DNA of 64,000 nt from Pogona vitticeps (GCF_051106095.1 NC_135793.1:6957001-7021000); one strand, 5' to 3'; shown: positions 50,201 to 59,463, counted from the stretch's first letter. The notes: generated from the sequence alone by a model not told the origin. Program-made: numbers and translations.

Positions 50201-53200
50201 ACTCTCAATATCTTCTGCCTATTATATTCAAAGGAAACAGGAAAGAGAACAAATTATCAGACCTTGGCATGACGTTTAGGAGTTGTCTTGTCAGTTCATA
50301 CTATTTTGGCTAGGGTATCCTGGTATCCTTTTGGCAAACTATAAGCAACTTGTTAACAACACAGTGGTCTTTTTAAAATTTGGCCACCACCAAACCTCTT
50401 GTGTGTTCCAAAGAGTACATGACAGTAAAACATCATCACCATCATCTTAAGAACTGCAGAGCTGGGAGGGACCCTATGGATCACAGAGTCCAGCCTCTGT
50501 CAAAGAGGCCCAGTGGGGAATCGAACTCCCAACATTTGGCTCTGCAGGCAGACATCTAAACCACTGAGCTATCCGGCAGTGGGGATAGAGATGCTGGCCA
50601 CACTCAACATCTCCATCTGTGTCTGCTGTTTCGTTCTCAGCCCCTGCTGCTTCTGTTTGCAATCAATTGCACATAAGTAGAATAACACACACCGAGATAG
50701 TCTGTTTCATCAGCCAGACAATGGCAGCACTGCACAAACCTCACTCCCCGCCTTTCTTCTGCCTTCCTTCCAGAAAGGAAGGAGACACTTTGGGGCCATT
50801 TCTGCAGCTGCTATTTAGCACTGAATGATGCTCTGGCACTCACACCAAAAAGAGCTGCCACTGCTGCTGAATCTGGGTTCCAACCAGTGGTAGTGGAACC
50901 AGGGCTCTGAAGGATCAAAATGCTAGGATTTTTGAGCAGCAAGGACTATGATATCATCTGTCACCACTCAAACTTCCCTCCAAACTTGTTGCAATCATCC
51001 CAGTAGTTGGGAGAGAAATGGATTTTCTTAGGAATGGTATATTGTTACAAACCACCCCTACCGTAATGCAAAGGATTTGAGGGTGGTTTGGTCTTGAATG
51101 AGCAGTTAAAAGATGTTAACTTTACAAATGACCTGCTCATCATTTATTCTGAACGATCCAGTTTCTTCCACATTTAGACTCTCTCTTTGGGGTGGGGCGG
51201 CGGTGGGAGGCTAACTATATGGACTGTCAGGATAAAGACCTGCAGCTCCAATGTTTGTTATTTTAATTTGGGTTAAGGCAGCTAACAGTGGTTAAGCTCT
51301 ATGTATACCCAAGGCTATCATATTCGCTGTTTCCTGTATTACAGGAACAGAGACTACTATAAAGAGAGACTGGAAATATTTCAACTTCTTACTTGATCAA
51401 GAAGCTCAATTTCATAACTCCTGGAAGAAAAACAGATAAAACAACATCAGCACAGAACATTTCCAAATTCACCAAATAATCATTAACCCTGTATTATTTG
51501 TAGAAATTTGGGGGCAGTCGCTTTTGAGCAATACAGTGGTACCTCGCTAGATGACGACCTCGTAAAATGACGAATCCGCATGACAATGAGGTTTTGCGAT
51601 TGCTATAGCAATTCGCAAAACAGTCATTCCAATGGGCAATTTTTGCTGGATGATTGGGTCCGTGCTTCGCAAACAGTTTCTCTCAAGACGACGATTTTTA
51701 CACTGAGCGGCACTTCGGAAAACGGGTGTTTTCCAGACCCGTGCTTCGCAGAACAGCCATTTTAACAGCTGATTGGCGCTCGCAAAATGGCTTCCCTATG
51801 GGCGATCTTCACAGGACGATGATGTATTTTCCCCATTGGAATGCATTAAATGGGTTTCAATGCATTCCAATGGGGAAACGGTTTTTGCATGACGATTTGG
51901 CTAAACAGTGATTTCTATGGAATGGATTATCGTCATGCGGGGCACCACTGTATAGGCATTTCTGAGCTGTTAATAAAAAACATCTCTATTTTTCCAGTAT
52001 AAAACAGTTACAGCAATGTTTTGTAGATCTGGGATAGGGACCCACTGGTCCTCGAGTCTGTCCTACAATGTCCATCATCCCCACCTAGCTTGACCAGTGG
52101 AAAGTGCCTTTCAAAACATCTGGAAGGTAAAAGGTTCTTAAAGCATGTATCTGCAAACAGTGATGCACATATTACCCATAATATAAAACACTCAAACTCT
52201 CATTAATTGTGATTATCGTGTTGACTTTGGAACTAAATATTTATCTGTAATTAATTCCCTTTTTTAATAACTATCGGAAGTCACTGTAGTCTAATCAGTC
52301 TCAAGTAACTAAACTAAGTTGTTCTCAAGGAATAATAAAAATAGTTTTATTAAATGTAACTACAACAGGAATTAAATGCTTTGTGAGTCCTTGAAACTAC
52401 AGCTAATTACTTTTTCGAAGTACTGCCATACAATCTGGGGGGAAAGTTCACAGTACACCCCAGTCATTATAATCTGGGACTGCAAAACGGTGGAAATCAT
52501 TTCTGAAAGTAGAGTTCTGAGCCTCTCACTTCCTGAAGTCACTCCGACAGAACACCGCTTTTTGACAAAGAGACCGACAAGTGATTAAACTTCCACACGT
52601 GGCCTGCAGCTTCAGCTACTGTGGCCATGACCTCCTCCTAGAAAACTCTCCAAGGTGTCCCCAAGATGATGAGAGGACCTCTGCAAAGGGGGCGTTCGTT
52701 ACCTTCCGCCAAGCTTTCCCACATGCTGGAGTAAACAGTTGTGTAGCTCCTCACTCTTGTGGTGCAGCTCGGCAAGGAGCTCCCCAAAGAACCGGGAGTC
52801 AAACTGGTCATTTGTCTCCTGAACACACTTCACCTAACGGGAGACAATTCAGGACATTAATCAGAGATCATAAAGAACCTTTAACGATCAGCCGGTGGTT
52901 GCTGATCCCATAGAACCCTCGAATAATGGGCTCCCTGAAGGCATTCACTTGGCAGCTACCATATTTTTCCATGTATAAGACTATCCTTTTGTCTAAAATC
53001 TTTAGGCTAAAAATTGAGGGTCATCTTATACATGGAAGTAAGCTGAGGATAGAGAAAAACCAAGTGGAGGGGAAAGCAGGGTTCGAAGTGATCCTGCAGG
53101 GCTTTGATCCCTGCTTTCCCCTCCACTTGCTAAGCCCCACTTAGATTTCTTAATTTTGGGTTAAAAATTGGGGGGTCTTATACACGGAAAAATACGGTAC

Positions 53201-56200
53201 GTTACAGCTGTCTCCCCACTGGTGAAGACCACTTTGTTGCCCAAGGAATTATAGCAGACGTTTTGGTGCTTTTCGGCCTTTGCTCTCGTTTATCTTGGGG
53301 TTGGTTTTATTTTGGTTTGAGATGCTGCAGCGTTTGAGTCTTCGTAGCTGTTTCTCTCTCGGTGTTATGATGTGTCGTCTCTATAGTTACCATTTGATGT
53401 TTACATTTCATATCCCTTTATGGATTGTACACACAGATTGTCAAATAAATAACTGTACAAAGTAATTAAAAAAGGACCCCTGGGCAAATTTGCGACAAGG
53501 AGGCAGGGCAGCAGGAAGACAAAAACGGAACGACAAAGCGAAAACCCCAAACCAGGAGGCGGCGAGCCCTCCAACACTGGAGACGTGTAAGAGAAAAACG
53601 AGGGCCTGTCCAGCCACAGACGTTGGAGCGGTCAGGTCTGGAAAATTTAAATCGCCATTACGCCAGACCACAGTAGACCATTCGTCTAGATGGGCGGGGT
53701 ATAAATCTAATAAAATAAATAAAATATTCCTTATTTCATTTTGAGGAGCAGAGATCACGTGTGGCGTGTGGGGAGAAAGCAAAGTACAACTATCAAGATG
53801 AAAACCTAGAGGCTCCTTCAAGGAGCCTGATGAATTAAAACTATCCAGTTTCTAAAGTCTGATGACAACAGAAAGAGTCACCTTTAACAGAGTGCCTTTC
53901 TTCTCCCCTCTACCAAACAATCCTTCTGTCCTGCTCAAAAAGCAGAACATTTTTTAATTCTGGCTTTTCCCACGGTGTACATTTGACCTCGTGGAAGACT
54001 GAAATGGCTGGATCTGAGAATTCTGCATGTCACCCACATCGTTAGAACCCAGGCTTTATCCTTCTCCCAAACGCTCCACCTTAGTAGATTTAATTTCATA
54101 ATCTGCAACTAACAGCCGACGCTATTTGCTAAGGCTTTTGCAAAACGGCCTGCCTTTTTGCCAGGAGCAAAGCAAACTCGCCTTTCAATTTAATTCCTGA
54201 TAGCATCTGGGTAGAAACTGGGAGCGGGAGCGTTCCTGAGCTAGCAGGCTGCAAGACATTTGTCGGCAACTTCAGCAAAATGGCTCCAAAACTTAAATCT
54301 GGGTTTTATCCTTTAGGCTAGCCTAGCAAACTCATTCTCCCCCTGTGGATCGTAAGCCGCCAAAACGGTACCGTCCACACACCAGTGGAAAGGTGCGGAT
54401 CAACAGGCACAGGGAAATCCCCAAGGTTTGCAAAAGGAACCCCACAAAGAAAAAACAACAACAACAACCAAGCAAACAAACAAAAACAAACTTTGGTGGG
54501 AGAACAACAGAAATCCCCAAGACCTGGGTGAGCAATGAGCATCTTTAGTGACCATGGGATAGTGACTGCCAATTGTTGTAGGGAGGAGGAGACAGATGAA
54601 ATAAGGGTCAAATCCATGACCCAGTACACAACTGCTCACAACATTCCTATGACTGACAGCTGGGTGTGTGCTTTGAGGGGGCAAAATGGAAAATTGTGGG
54701 AGAAGGGAAGAAAGGGATGTTCTGGAAGAGTGTGCAGCCAACGGGCTGAGAGGGAACCACAAGGAGAGATAATACCGTATTTTTCTGTGTATAAGACTAT
54801 AAGACTATACTTTTGTCCAAAGTCTTTAGACTAAAAATTGAGGGTCATCTTATACACGGAAGTGAGCTGAGGAGAGAACAAAAACAAGTGGGGGGAATGC
54901 AGCTTTGTTGCATTTCCCCCTGCACTTGCTAAGCCCCACTTAGATTTCTTAATTTTGGATTAGAAAAGTGGGGGGGGGGGGGGTGTCTTATACATGGGGG
55001 TGTCTTATACACGGAAAAATACGGTAATAAGAAATATTAAATGGTACACCCATAACTGGGGCTTCGAGTGGTCCGCTATACACTAGGTGACCAGACCACC
55101 TCAAGGCTAGCCCCGCAAGGCCATGGATTCTGAGGAAGGGTCCGTGACTACTTTACTCTTCACCCAAACGGTCTGCCACAACCACTCTCCGTGGAGCAGC
55201 TCAGATGACTCTAGTTGCTGCTTGCCGTTCTAATTCCCTTGTAAAGCTTCTTAGGCCCCCAAGGCAGCCTTGCTCTGAAGGAAGATTCAACATGGTGGAC
55301 GCCAATAACAACGCCCGGCGATAGGCCAGGTTGTTTTTCCCCTGCTGTTGCGACCACCTGCCATCATCACGATAAATGGCATGGAGAGGGGGAAACGGGA
55401 ATCAAAACAAAGTGTGCCACTTCTATACTGCCCCCATAGCACTTCAAGAACTCTCTGGGCAATCGATAGTTTAATTATGAAGGCAACCCATTGCTCCCAC
55501 ACAAGCGAGCTGGGTACTCAATCTACTGACCTCAGAAGGATGGAAGGCTGAGTGAACCTCAAGCCAGCTATCTGGGACTAAACTTGGGTTGTGAGAAGAG
55601 TTTTGGCTGAAGTACTGCAGTTTAGCCACTGTTTCACAAGGCTCTCTGCCATGCTAATTTTCTCTGTATCATTCTGATTCTAGTATATATCCTGCTGAAG
55701 GTGCCACAAGGTGTTGGCTAGGATTCCTGGGAGTTGTAGTTCAAGAACACCACTCTTCTAGACTATTCCTTGGGCCCTGAGAACACCTGGACGTTCACGA
55801 TGAAAAAAATAAAAACCCTTGTGGAAACTTAAATATAGATTTGATGCAGGGGGTTATACTTACTGGCTCACATGGCTGAATGGTGACTTTTTTCACAATC
55901 CCCCTTCCAGCATCATTGACAGAGATTGGGCCTATGTCGTAGCCATTGCCTGTCTGGGTGTGCTGGCATTGCTGCTGGACCACCTGAACATGTTCCACGG
56001 GTTGGGGTGGGCTGACATTACATTGGTCATGCTGGAGGGCATACCGGTACTGCTTCTCCTGAAAGGAAACATAAGGAAACACCCTTGCACTGTGTTCAAA
56101 TCCTTCCCAGTGCTTTGGTTGTCTATGGATCTGAACAGCGCCCACACCATTGAGCGAGATCTCAAAGCCACATTATCATAAAACTATACAGCCCAGCTTT

Positions 56201-58051
56201 CCCTATGTGTGTTTCGCAAGGAGAATCCTCATCACGCTCTGTAGACATTACAGTAATAACTAAAGATTTCAACTGTGAAGTACGTTGAAATACGAACAAA
56301 GCAGAAATGGGACAGATTTCTTTCTTGAGCACAACTAGCCATGGGCTTGGGGTTTTTTTGGAATTTACAGATTATAACTTCCAGAGGTTTGCAGACATTT
56401 AAGAGTTTTAATCAAGACATCAAACCTTTTCAAATACAGTGGTGCCTCGCATAACGAGTGCACCGTTTAACGAAGAATCCGCATACTGATGCGGATTTCC
56501 CCATCGCTAATGCGAGGGCATCCTCGCATTGCGATGGGGGAATAGCTGTTCGGCGGTTCCAAAATGGCCGCCGGACACCCAAAATGGCTGCCGGAACACT
56601 AAAAATGGCCGCCGGGACACCCAAAATGGCCGCTGGAACACTAAAAATGGCTGCCGGGACACCCAAAATGGCCACCGGAACACTAAAAATGGCCGCCAGG
56701 ACACCCAAAATGGCCGCCGCAACATGGGAAAACATCGGAGACCGGTGAGTTTTGGGCCCATTTGCGTTCCAGTGGGTTTCCCCGTCCCACTTAACGATGT
56801 TTCCCCATAGCGAAGGTTAATCCAGAACGGATTAACCTCGCTATGCGGGGCACCACTGTACATGTAGCTAATGAATTCAAACTCCCAGCAGCCATTTTCA
56901 TCTTGTGGAAAAAACAGGGGAAATGGGTGGGCAGGACTAAACCTCCATGGAAGCTGCAGTGAATTATAGGCCTGTTTTTTTTAAAGAGGATACTTATGCA
57001 GTGCTTAATGGGCAGAGACTACCAGACCTATAATCCTTTGCAGCTCCCATGGAGCGTAGCTCCAACCACCCATTTCCTCTGTCTGAAGAAGACTGGCACA
57101 GTCTGAATTCACAAGCTTAAGTACTTGAAAACACAGGAGTTTGATTTCTTGATTAAAGCTCCAGTGCAATCTCCTGAAAGGGAAAAAGATGATGAAAAGG
57201 GCTGTCCCTGGAATGTTATACCTCTTGGGAACAAATGTAAAGCAATATCACCCACTGAGTTTTTAAAAAGAAGGATCCCATTCATCTGAGTTCCTTAAGA
57301 GGACAACACTAAGCTTTTGTATTGGTGACCAAATAGTCTGCCTTTTGCCGCAGCTCAAATGAGACATTTGCTTCTTTGTGCTTAGAGGTGAATACACTGG
57401 TGGGAGGGGACAGAAACATTTAGGGATTCCAAAAATCTGATCTTAGCAGGATTCTTAGCAGCTCCACAAGGTTCAACCCAACATCAGAGAAAATTAGGTT
57501 ATATAAAAAACCTACTTTTTCATTATAAAATAAAAAGAGAGAAGGGAAAAAAAACTCTTACCTGATCAGGATTTAGCAATTCATATTTTCTGATTGTTTT
57601 CTCATAAATCACATTATTTCCTCCTTTAAGAAGTGGAGACAATGGCTCCTGCAAGCACAAACACAGTAGTTATATGTTTTCTATCAAGGCAACAGTATAA
57701 TTCAAATGGATACAAATTTAATTGCAAACACTATACATAGCATGGCCTCTGTCCCCCTCTGATGTTTATTTTTTGTAACTTCAACTTTAGAAATATATAT
57801 TTCTAGGATTTTTTAAAAAATATTTTCAGGCTGTGGATAAGAAAATCGGAGGATCCTATCCTGTCCTACTATACTATTTTTTTCTGCAAAGAATTCTTCC
57901 ATTTATGCACAATAGATTATTTCTCAAATCAGCTCAAACTGCTTAAGAGGAGAAAGTGCAGTTTTCCTACCTGTTCAGGGTTCTCCAAAATAATCCTGCG
58001 GATGCTGCCCTGGGAATATGGAGTCAACTTCAAAGAGGGAGACGAAACTTC
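41198..58051 (-). CDS. POF1B: POF1B, coiled-coil actin/junction-associated protein (3' thirteen exons; 5' end outside window)
   Basis: Exons in coding order: 58051-57971, 57648-57562, 56058-55864, 52833-52703, 51420-51393, 50218-50144, 49850-49758, 49021-48908, 48003-47851, 47028-46918, 46153-46025, 44953-44877, 42861-42747, then a proposed terminal exon 41269-41198. All have AG/GT borders and compatible phases, giving about 486 codons. Matches to human POF1B include NNVIYEKTIRK, FGELLA..L, EDIESLIPKGLSE, TKQQIRY, KEYETLLASVRENN, LKDLEYSKRALEQE and ETQTIVIEKT-like SQTIVIEKT. The C-terminal half is a long coiled coil (heptads rich in L, E, K). From family knowledge, POF1B associates with actin and tight junctions in epithelia, and human variants are linked to premature ovarian failure. 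The upstream N-terminal exons were not found. Confidence 0.95.
41420..41995 (+). mobile_element. L2-type LINE 3' end interrupted by a CR1 fragment
   Basis: One frame contains RAFSVAAPRFRNARLQ, the L2-type ORF2 C-terminal motif. The tail ATTGTGAGCTGCCTTTGGTC..GGTGGCATATACTAATTA ends near 41995. An antisense CR1 block at about 41659-41880 splits it. Copy is 5'-truncated. Confidence 0.7.
41659..41880 (-). mobile_element. CR1 LINE 3' fragment, antisense, nested
   Basis: AGAATCATAGAAAAGTGAAG, TTGGAAGGGACCGACAAGGC, AAGTCCAACCCCCTGC and ..CTGTCCACCTCCTGAGG are the conserved CR1 3' terminal blocks of reptiles and birds in antisense. It sits within the L2-type LINE remnant. Confidence 0.75.
41996..42740. 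other. POF1B intron or intergenic sequence, no recognised feature
   Basis: AT-rich sequence between the proposed terminal exon and the exon at 42747. No repeat family identified. Confidence 0.45.
42747..42861 (-). CDS. POF1B: POF1B exon (conserved C-terminal YPILGLL..SQTIVIEKT)
   Basis: 115 nt, acceptor CCTAATAACAG, donor GTAAAG. It encodes YRNQYPILGLLSDDYKVTSP then VKESQTIVIEKTGEIWKQ, matching human YRTQYPILGLLYDDYE and ETQTIVIEKTEDKW. It ends in phase 0. Confidence 0.95.
43016..43326. mobile_element. hAT-type MITE
   Basis: The left end CAGTAGTTCCCAACTGG and the right-end complement (AAGTTGGGGAGCCACAG) form hAT-type termini around a GC-rich 311-bp interior with a G-run and AGA repeats. No transposase. 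Confidence 0.6.
43327..44350. other. POF1B intron, no gene seen
   Basis: A possible right end of another hAT element (ACTTTGGCAACCCCTGC near 44000-44015) is visible, without a matching left end. Confidence 0.4.
44354..44868. mobile_element. Family D MITE with a family B MITE inside, next to a splice donor
   Basis: Left outer end CAGTATGACTGCGGTATCTA (eroded), right outer end ..CCAATCCTGTCGATATGGCC..TTCTACGG. A family B copy occupies 44415-44708. The right end lies 8 bp from the last base of the POF1B exon at 44877. Confidence 0.72.
44415..44708. mobile_element. Tigger-like MITE, family B, nested
   Basis: CAGTCGTGCCTTCGGGAACT to ..GAGGCACCACTG, flanked by TA. About 120 bp shorter than other family B copies because sequence near its left end is missing. 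Confidence 0.82.
44877..44953 (-). CDS. POF1B: POF1B exon with a MITE abutting its donor
   Basis: 77 nt, acceptor ATCTCCTTCAG, donor GTAATG. It encodes ELFRLKQEKLAISPSQ.. ending ..TKTIITK plus a split codon; human has EELSKLRQE and RTTITTKK in these positions. The composite MITE ends at 44868, so the element's TA duplication lies directly after the sixth intron base. Confidence 0.9.
44954..45620. other. POF1B intron, no recognised feature
   Basis: Nothing identified between the exon at 44877-44953 and the SINE at 45624. Confidence 0.45.
45624..45777 (+). mobile_element. tRNA-derived SINE, near complete
   Basis: The tRNA-like head has an A box (GGATAGCTCAGTGCCTTAGG) and a B box (GGTTGGGAGTTCAATCCC), then a body (CAGTGATCCATAGGACCCC, CAGTTCTAAGATG) and a GATGAT tail. 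It opposes POF1B transcription. It is not a functional tRNA: the 3' half is replaced by SINE body. Confidence 0.85.
46025..46153 (-). CDS. POF1B: POF1B exon (coiled coil)
   Basis: 129 nt, 43 codons, acceptor TGTTTTTTTTCAG, donor GTAAGT. It encodes SQLCEFQKDFSRQQGTDIDL then QMKLQELTLRLEEKESYIKQ, matching human FQFKLHELTSLLEEKDSLIK. Confidence 0.95.
46281..46701. mobile_element. Tigger-like MITE, family B, TA-flanked
   Basis: CAGTGGTGCCTTGCTTAACG to ..GCGACGCACCACTG, TA on both sides, in the POF1B intron between exons at 46153 and 46918. Confidence 0.87.
46918..47028 (-). CDS. POF1B: POF1B exon (coiled coil)
   Basis: 111 nt, 37 codons, acceptor CTTCCGGCACAG, donor GTATGT. It encodes ASSNPLGQTTTDELSSRYVE then MINQLREDKDREIRSLR, matching human MVKNLRMEKDREICRLR. 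Confidence 0.94.
47415..47642 (-). mobile_element. tRNA-derived SINE with BovB-like tail, antisense
   Basis: It begins with GTCAAGTCAGTTCTAACTTA (tail side), continues with AGAATACTCAAAAGTGC, and ends with the complement of a tRNA-like head (GGGAATTGAACTCCCAACCT, CACTGAACTATCCAGCCAG). The B-box complement is intact. Same family as 59464 and 61168. Confidence 0.8.
47851..48003 (-). CDS. POF1B: POF1B exon (coiled coil)
   Basis: 153 nt, 51 codons, acceptor CTGTGTTTGCAG, donor GTAAAT. It encodes QALREYTLKCRSLEEQLLSL then RLKDLEYSKRALEQEIQNL near its end, matching human RLKELEYCKRNLEQENQNL. Confidence 0.96.
48062..48271. mobile_element. Tigger/MER2-like MITE, family D, reversed
   Basis: TGTATCCACTGATTCACTTA, TCCACAGTCTGAAAATATTA and ..ATATGGGGGTCCTATTG, then TA, match family D in the opposite orientation to 36650. 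The left end is truncated by about 20 bp. Confidence 0.75.
48272..48907. other. POF1B intron, no recognised feature
   Basis: No repeat or gene recognised. Confidence 0.4.
48908..49021 (-). CDS. POF1B: POF1B exon (coiled coil)
   Basis: 114 nt, 38 codons, acceptor ATTTTACAG, donor GTAAAG. It encodes KLETDKMLLEKDLAFKQSQV then KEYETLLASVRENNRQQQ, matching human LEKDLSFKDTQLKEYEELLA. Confidence 0.95.
49022..49757. other. POF1B intron, no recognised feature
   Basis: No repeat or gene recognised. Open frames here are short and not conserved. Confidence 0.4.
49758..49850 (-). CDS. POF1B: POF1B exon (KSLKLVLATFSSLREEL..)
   Basis: 93 nt, 31 codons, acceptor CTTTTTTCCTTAG, donor GTGAGT. It encodes MRVTANKSLKLVLATFSSLR then EELIHLQDDLG, matching human MRGMSDKSLRLVLSTFSNIR. 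Start of the long coiled coil. Confidence 0.95.
50144..50218 (-). CDS. POF1B: POF1B exon (AEDIESLIPKGLSE..)
   Basis: 75 nt, 25 codons, donor GTACGT. It encodes AEDIESLIPKGLSESTKQQI then RYLLE, nearly identical to human EDIESLIPKGLSEFTKQQIRY. Confidence 0.96.
50431..50585 (-). mobile_element. tRNA-derived SINE, complete, same strand as POF1B
   Basis: ATC-type tail, body TGCAGAGCTGGGAGGGACCC and the complement of an intact B box (GGGAGTTCGATTCCCC on the minus strand) and A box (GGATAGCTCAGTGG). Best-preserved head of the family in the window. Confidence 0.87.
50586..51392. other. POF1B intron, no recognised feature
   Basis: No gene or clear repeat seen. Confidence 0.4.
51393..51420 (-). CDS. 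POF1B: POF1B small exon, 28 nt
   Basis: The acceptor TTTTTCTTCCAG and donor GTAAGA bracket 28 nt. With the split arginine codon it encodes SYEIELLDQ, bridging ..GKLGG and AEDIESLIPK in frame. Human has KQDFESTDES in the equivalent linker. The fit of phase on both sides supports it; the sequence itself is too short to prove it. Confidence 0.75.
51534..51950. mobile_element. Tigger-like MITE, family B, TA-flanked
   Basis: CAGTGGTACCTCGCTAGATG to ..GGGGCACCACTG with TA on both sides, starting 113 bp upstream of the 28-nt POF1B exon's acceptor side. Contains a degraded version of the family's GCGATTGCTATAGCAAT palindrome. Confidence 0.87.
51951..52702. other. POF1B intron, no gene seen
   Basis: A possible hAT-like fragment lies near 52030-52140. 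Otherwise nothing recognised. Confidence 0.4.
52703..52833 (-). CDS. POF1B: POF1B exon (FGELLAEL..)
   Basis: 131 nt, ends with two bases of a split codon, acceptor TGTCTCCCGTTAG, donor GTAACG. It encodes VKCVQETNDQFDSRFFGELL then AELHHKSEELHNCLLQHVGK; human has DPRYFGELLADLSRKNTDLY. Confidence 0.93.
52959..53197. mobile_element. TA-flanked MITE (GTATAAGAC family)
   Basis: CCATATTTTTCCATGTATAA to TTATACACGGAAAAATACGG with TA on both sides; 239 bp. Same family as 54775 and, with expanded interior, 12983. Confidence 0.82.
53198..54774. other. POF1B intron, minor LINE-tail fragment only
   Basis: A LINE 3' tail remnant (TCTAGATGGGCGGGGTATAA then AAAT units) lies at about 53670-53730. A (CAA)n patch occurs near 54455-54490. 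No gene. Confidence 0.45.
54775..55024. mobile_element. TA-flanked MITE (GTATAAGAC family)
   Basis: CCGTATTTTTCTGTGTATAA to TTATACACGGAAAAATACGG, 250 bp, TA on both sides. The inverted ends are nearly perfect, so this is one of the younger copies. A poly-G run precedes the right end. Confidence 0.85.
55025..55863. other. POF1B intron, hAT-like remnant only
   Basis: GGATTCCTGGGAGTTGTAGT near 55719-55742 resembles part of the hAT element at 21500. Nothing else recognised. Confidence 0.4.
55864..56058 (-). CDS. POF1B: POF1B exon (Q/H-rich)
   Basis: 195 nt, 65 codons, acceptor GTTTCCTTTCAG, donor GTAAGT. It encodes EKQYRYALQHDQCNVSPP.. with VEHVQVVQQQCQHTQ, a glutamine/histidine-rich low-conservation segment in the position of the human QAQCHHHIIQQPQ region. 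It ends ..VTIQPCEP. Confidence 0.85.
56437..56858. mobile_element. Tigger-like MITE, family B, with internal 21-bp minisatellite
   Basis: CAGTGGTGCCTCGCATAACG to ..GGGGCACCACTG with TA on both sides. The left part holds two hairpins (56476-56497 and 56499-56540). The middle (56561-56718) is eight tandem units of about 21 bp, each with AAAATGGC. It lies in the POF1B intron 379 bp from the nearest exon. Confidence 0.88.
56561..56718 (+). repeat. 21-bp tandem repeat, about eight units, alternating two types
   Basis: Units alternate between GGGACACCCAAAATGGCCGCC-like and GGAACACTAAAAATGGCTGCC-like forms, so the true period may be 42 bp. Each carries the complement of the YY1 core GCCATTTT. The open frames here merely translate the repeat. 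Confidence 0.9.
56859..57561. other. POF1B intron, no recognised feature
   Basis: Related words CAGCCATTTTCATCTTG and GAATTCACAAGC appear near its ends, but I find no defined element. Confidence 0.4.
57562..57648 (-). CDS. POF1B: POF1B exon (EPLSPLLKGGNN..)
   Basis: 87 nt, 29 codons, acceptor TGTGCTTGCAG, donor GTAAGA. It encodes EPLSPLLKGG then NNVIYEKTIRKYELLNPDQ, nearly identical to the human NNVIYEKTIRK block. Confidence 0.95.
57726..57871. mobile_element. Family D MITE, right half only
   Basis: GCAAACACTATACATAGCAT, CTTTAGAAATATATATTTCT, TTTTCAGGCTGTGGATAAG and ..CCTGTCCTACTA match the right portion of family D. The left end is missing; the copy begins exactly at the TAGCAAA position used as an insertion site in two other copies. 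Confidence 0.7.
57971..58051 (-). CDS. POF1B: POF1B exon (EVSSPSLKL..)
   Basis: 81 nt, 27 codons, acceptor TTCTCTTATAG, donor GTAGGA. It encodes EVSSPSLKLTPYSQ.. ending ..LENPEQ; human has ELHSPTVKLTTYP..QNPEQ here. It is the most 5' POF1B exon found in the window. Confidence 0.9.
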
Positions 58052-58830
58052 CTATAAGAGAACAAATTATTCACCATTATTCATACCTTCATTGCTTACC
58101 TAGGGAGATTGATGAAAATCTGTTGACTGGCATTACTAGAATATACGAATCAGATTACCAATGCAAACTAAGCAACCTGTTAGGGCAAGTTGTTGATTGT
58201 ATGACTTTGAGTAGATGCATTGAGTAATGCAACATTAAAAAGGTTTGTTTTGCCTGTTGTTACATCATGGACTTGATAACAACTGGGTCACATGGAGGGC
58301 TCTGACACATGATCTGGTCTAGGGTTATCAACAATAGACTCAGACTTAGACTGTGCTGGACCCCTTTATCTCACTGAGTCTCAACCGAGACACAACAGGC
58401 AGTTTAACCAGCAGCAATTCCTTAAGTGTTAAAAGCTGTCTAACAGCTTTTAACATGTTTTTCGGACCTACTGCAGCTTGCAGATTAGCTGGCACTGCTT
58501 TGCGATTGGTCACCAGGAGTTCAACACTGACTTAATTTGCATTCTGACTGCACAGACCTAGAATGGGGGGGCGGTGGGGGTTGTGCAGCTGAAACACTAA
58601 CATCCTTTCTTCTAATGCCATGTGGAGTGTCTGATTTGATCTGCGGCTCCAGGAAGAATCTACCGTACGCCTCTCCATAACTTGAATGCAAATTAAATAG
58701 TAGCAGGATTGGGCCCATGACTAAACTGTCATTGAGGAATGACAGAGAAAAAGCCCTATATTTATCATACTATTAAGACTGGAAAGAATAGTTGATATTC
58801 AGAAACATAATATGATGCTACTGCCTAAAT
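58052..58830. other. POF1B intron upstream of the most 5' exon found, no gene seen
   Basis: No recognised repeat. I searched the minus strand up to 64000 for an exon like the human ELHSPTLK-containing one and did not find it. Confidence 0.45.
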
Positions 58831-58926
58831 GAAAGCCGCCTAGAGTGGTCGTTTTGACCAGATAGGCGGGGTATAAATAGAATGAATGAATGAATGAATG
58901 AATGAATGAATGAATGAATGAATGAA

Positions 58927-58957
<31 letters not shown>

Positions 58958-58961
58958 ATAG
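58831..58961 (+). mobile_element. L2-type LINE 3' tail with (GAAT)n then (AAAT)n
   Basis: AAAGCCGCCTAGAGTGGTCG, CAGATAGGCGGGGTATAAAT, then about twelve GAAT and nine AAAT units. Same tail as 7510. Confidence 0.85.
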
Positions 58962-59463
58962 GGCTGATGATGCCATTTGACACAGGAGCTTTTTGGAAAT
59001 TAAAAATGTCTAATTCTTCCCCTAAAGGTCCTGAGGTTTTCTTGTGATCACTCTTGTCATAGGGAAACCATTGGGGATTATGAAGCAGGAGGGAGAAACT
59101 TTTAATTTCTGAAAAATCTGCATGGCTGGTCGCATTATTCCAACTGTGGCAATTTTCAGTACAGTAATTAAAGACTCCCTGTTTCTGTCCTGAGGCTCCC
59201 ACCAGCTTCCCGCCAGTGAAAGCTATTTCATGGGATCCTTGGGACCTTCAGAGGAGAAATTGGAAAGGGTTAATTTCCAAAAAATGGCCATGGCTCATGA
59301 TGTCATCAACTCTATGCAACGGAGGTGTGGAAATAGGTTTTCAGTCATTAAAAACCTTTTAAACAGAACCCATTGTTAAAAGCACATGGAGGTCACAGAA
59401 GCCACACTACATCCTAAGCTGAACTATTTTTCTTCTTCTTCTTCATCATCATCATCATTATCA

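Noticed and set aside
50431-50585. Possible tRNA gene (intact A and B boxes)
   Set aside because: Only the 5' tRNA-like part is present, fused to a SINE body and a microsatellite tail; no acceptor-stem closure. Same applies to 45624-45777.
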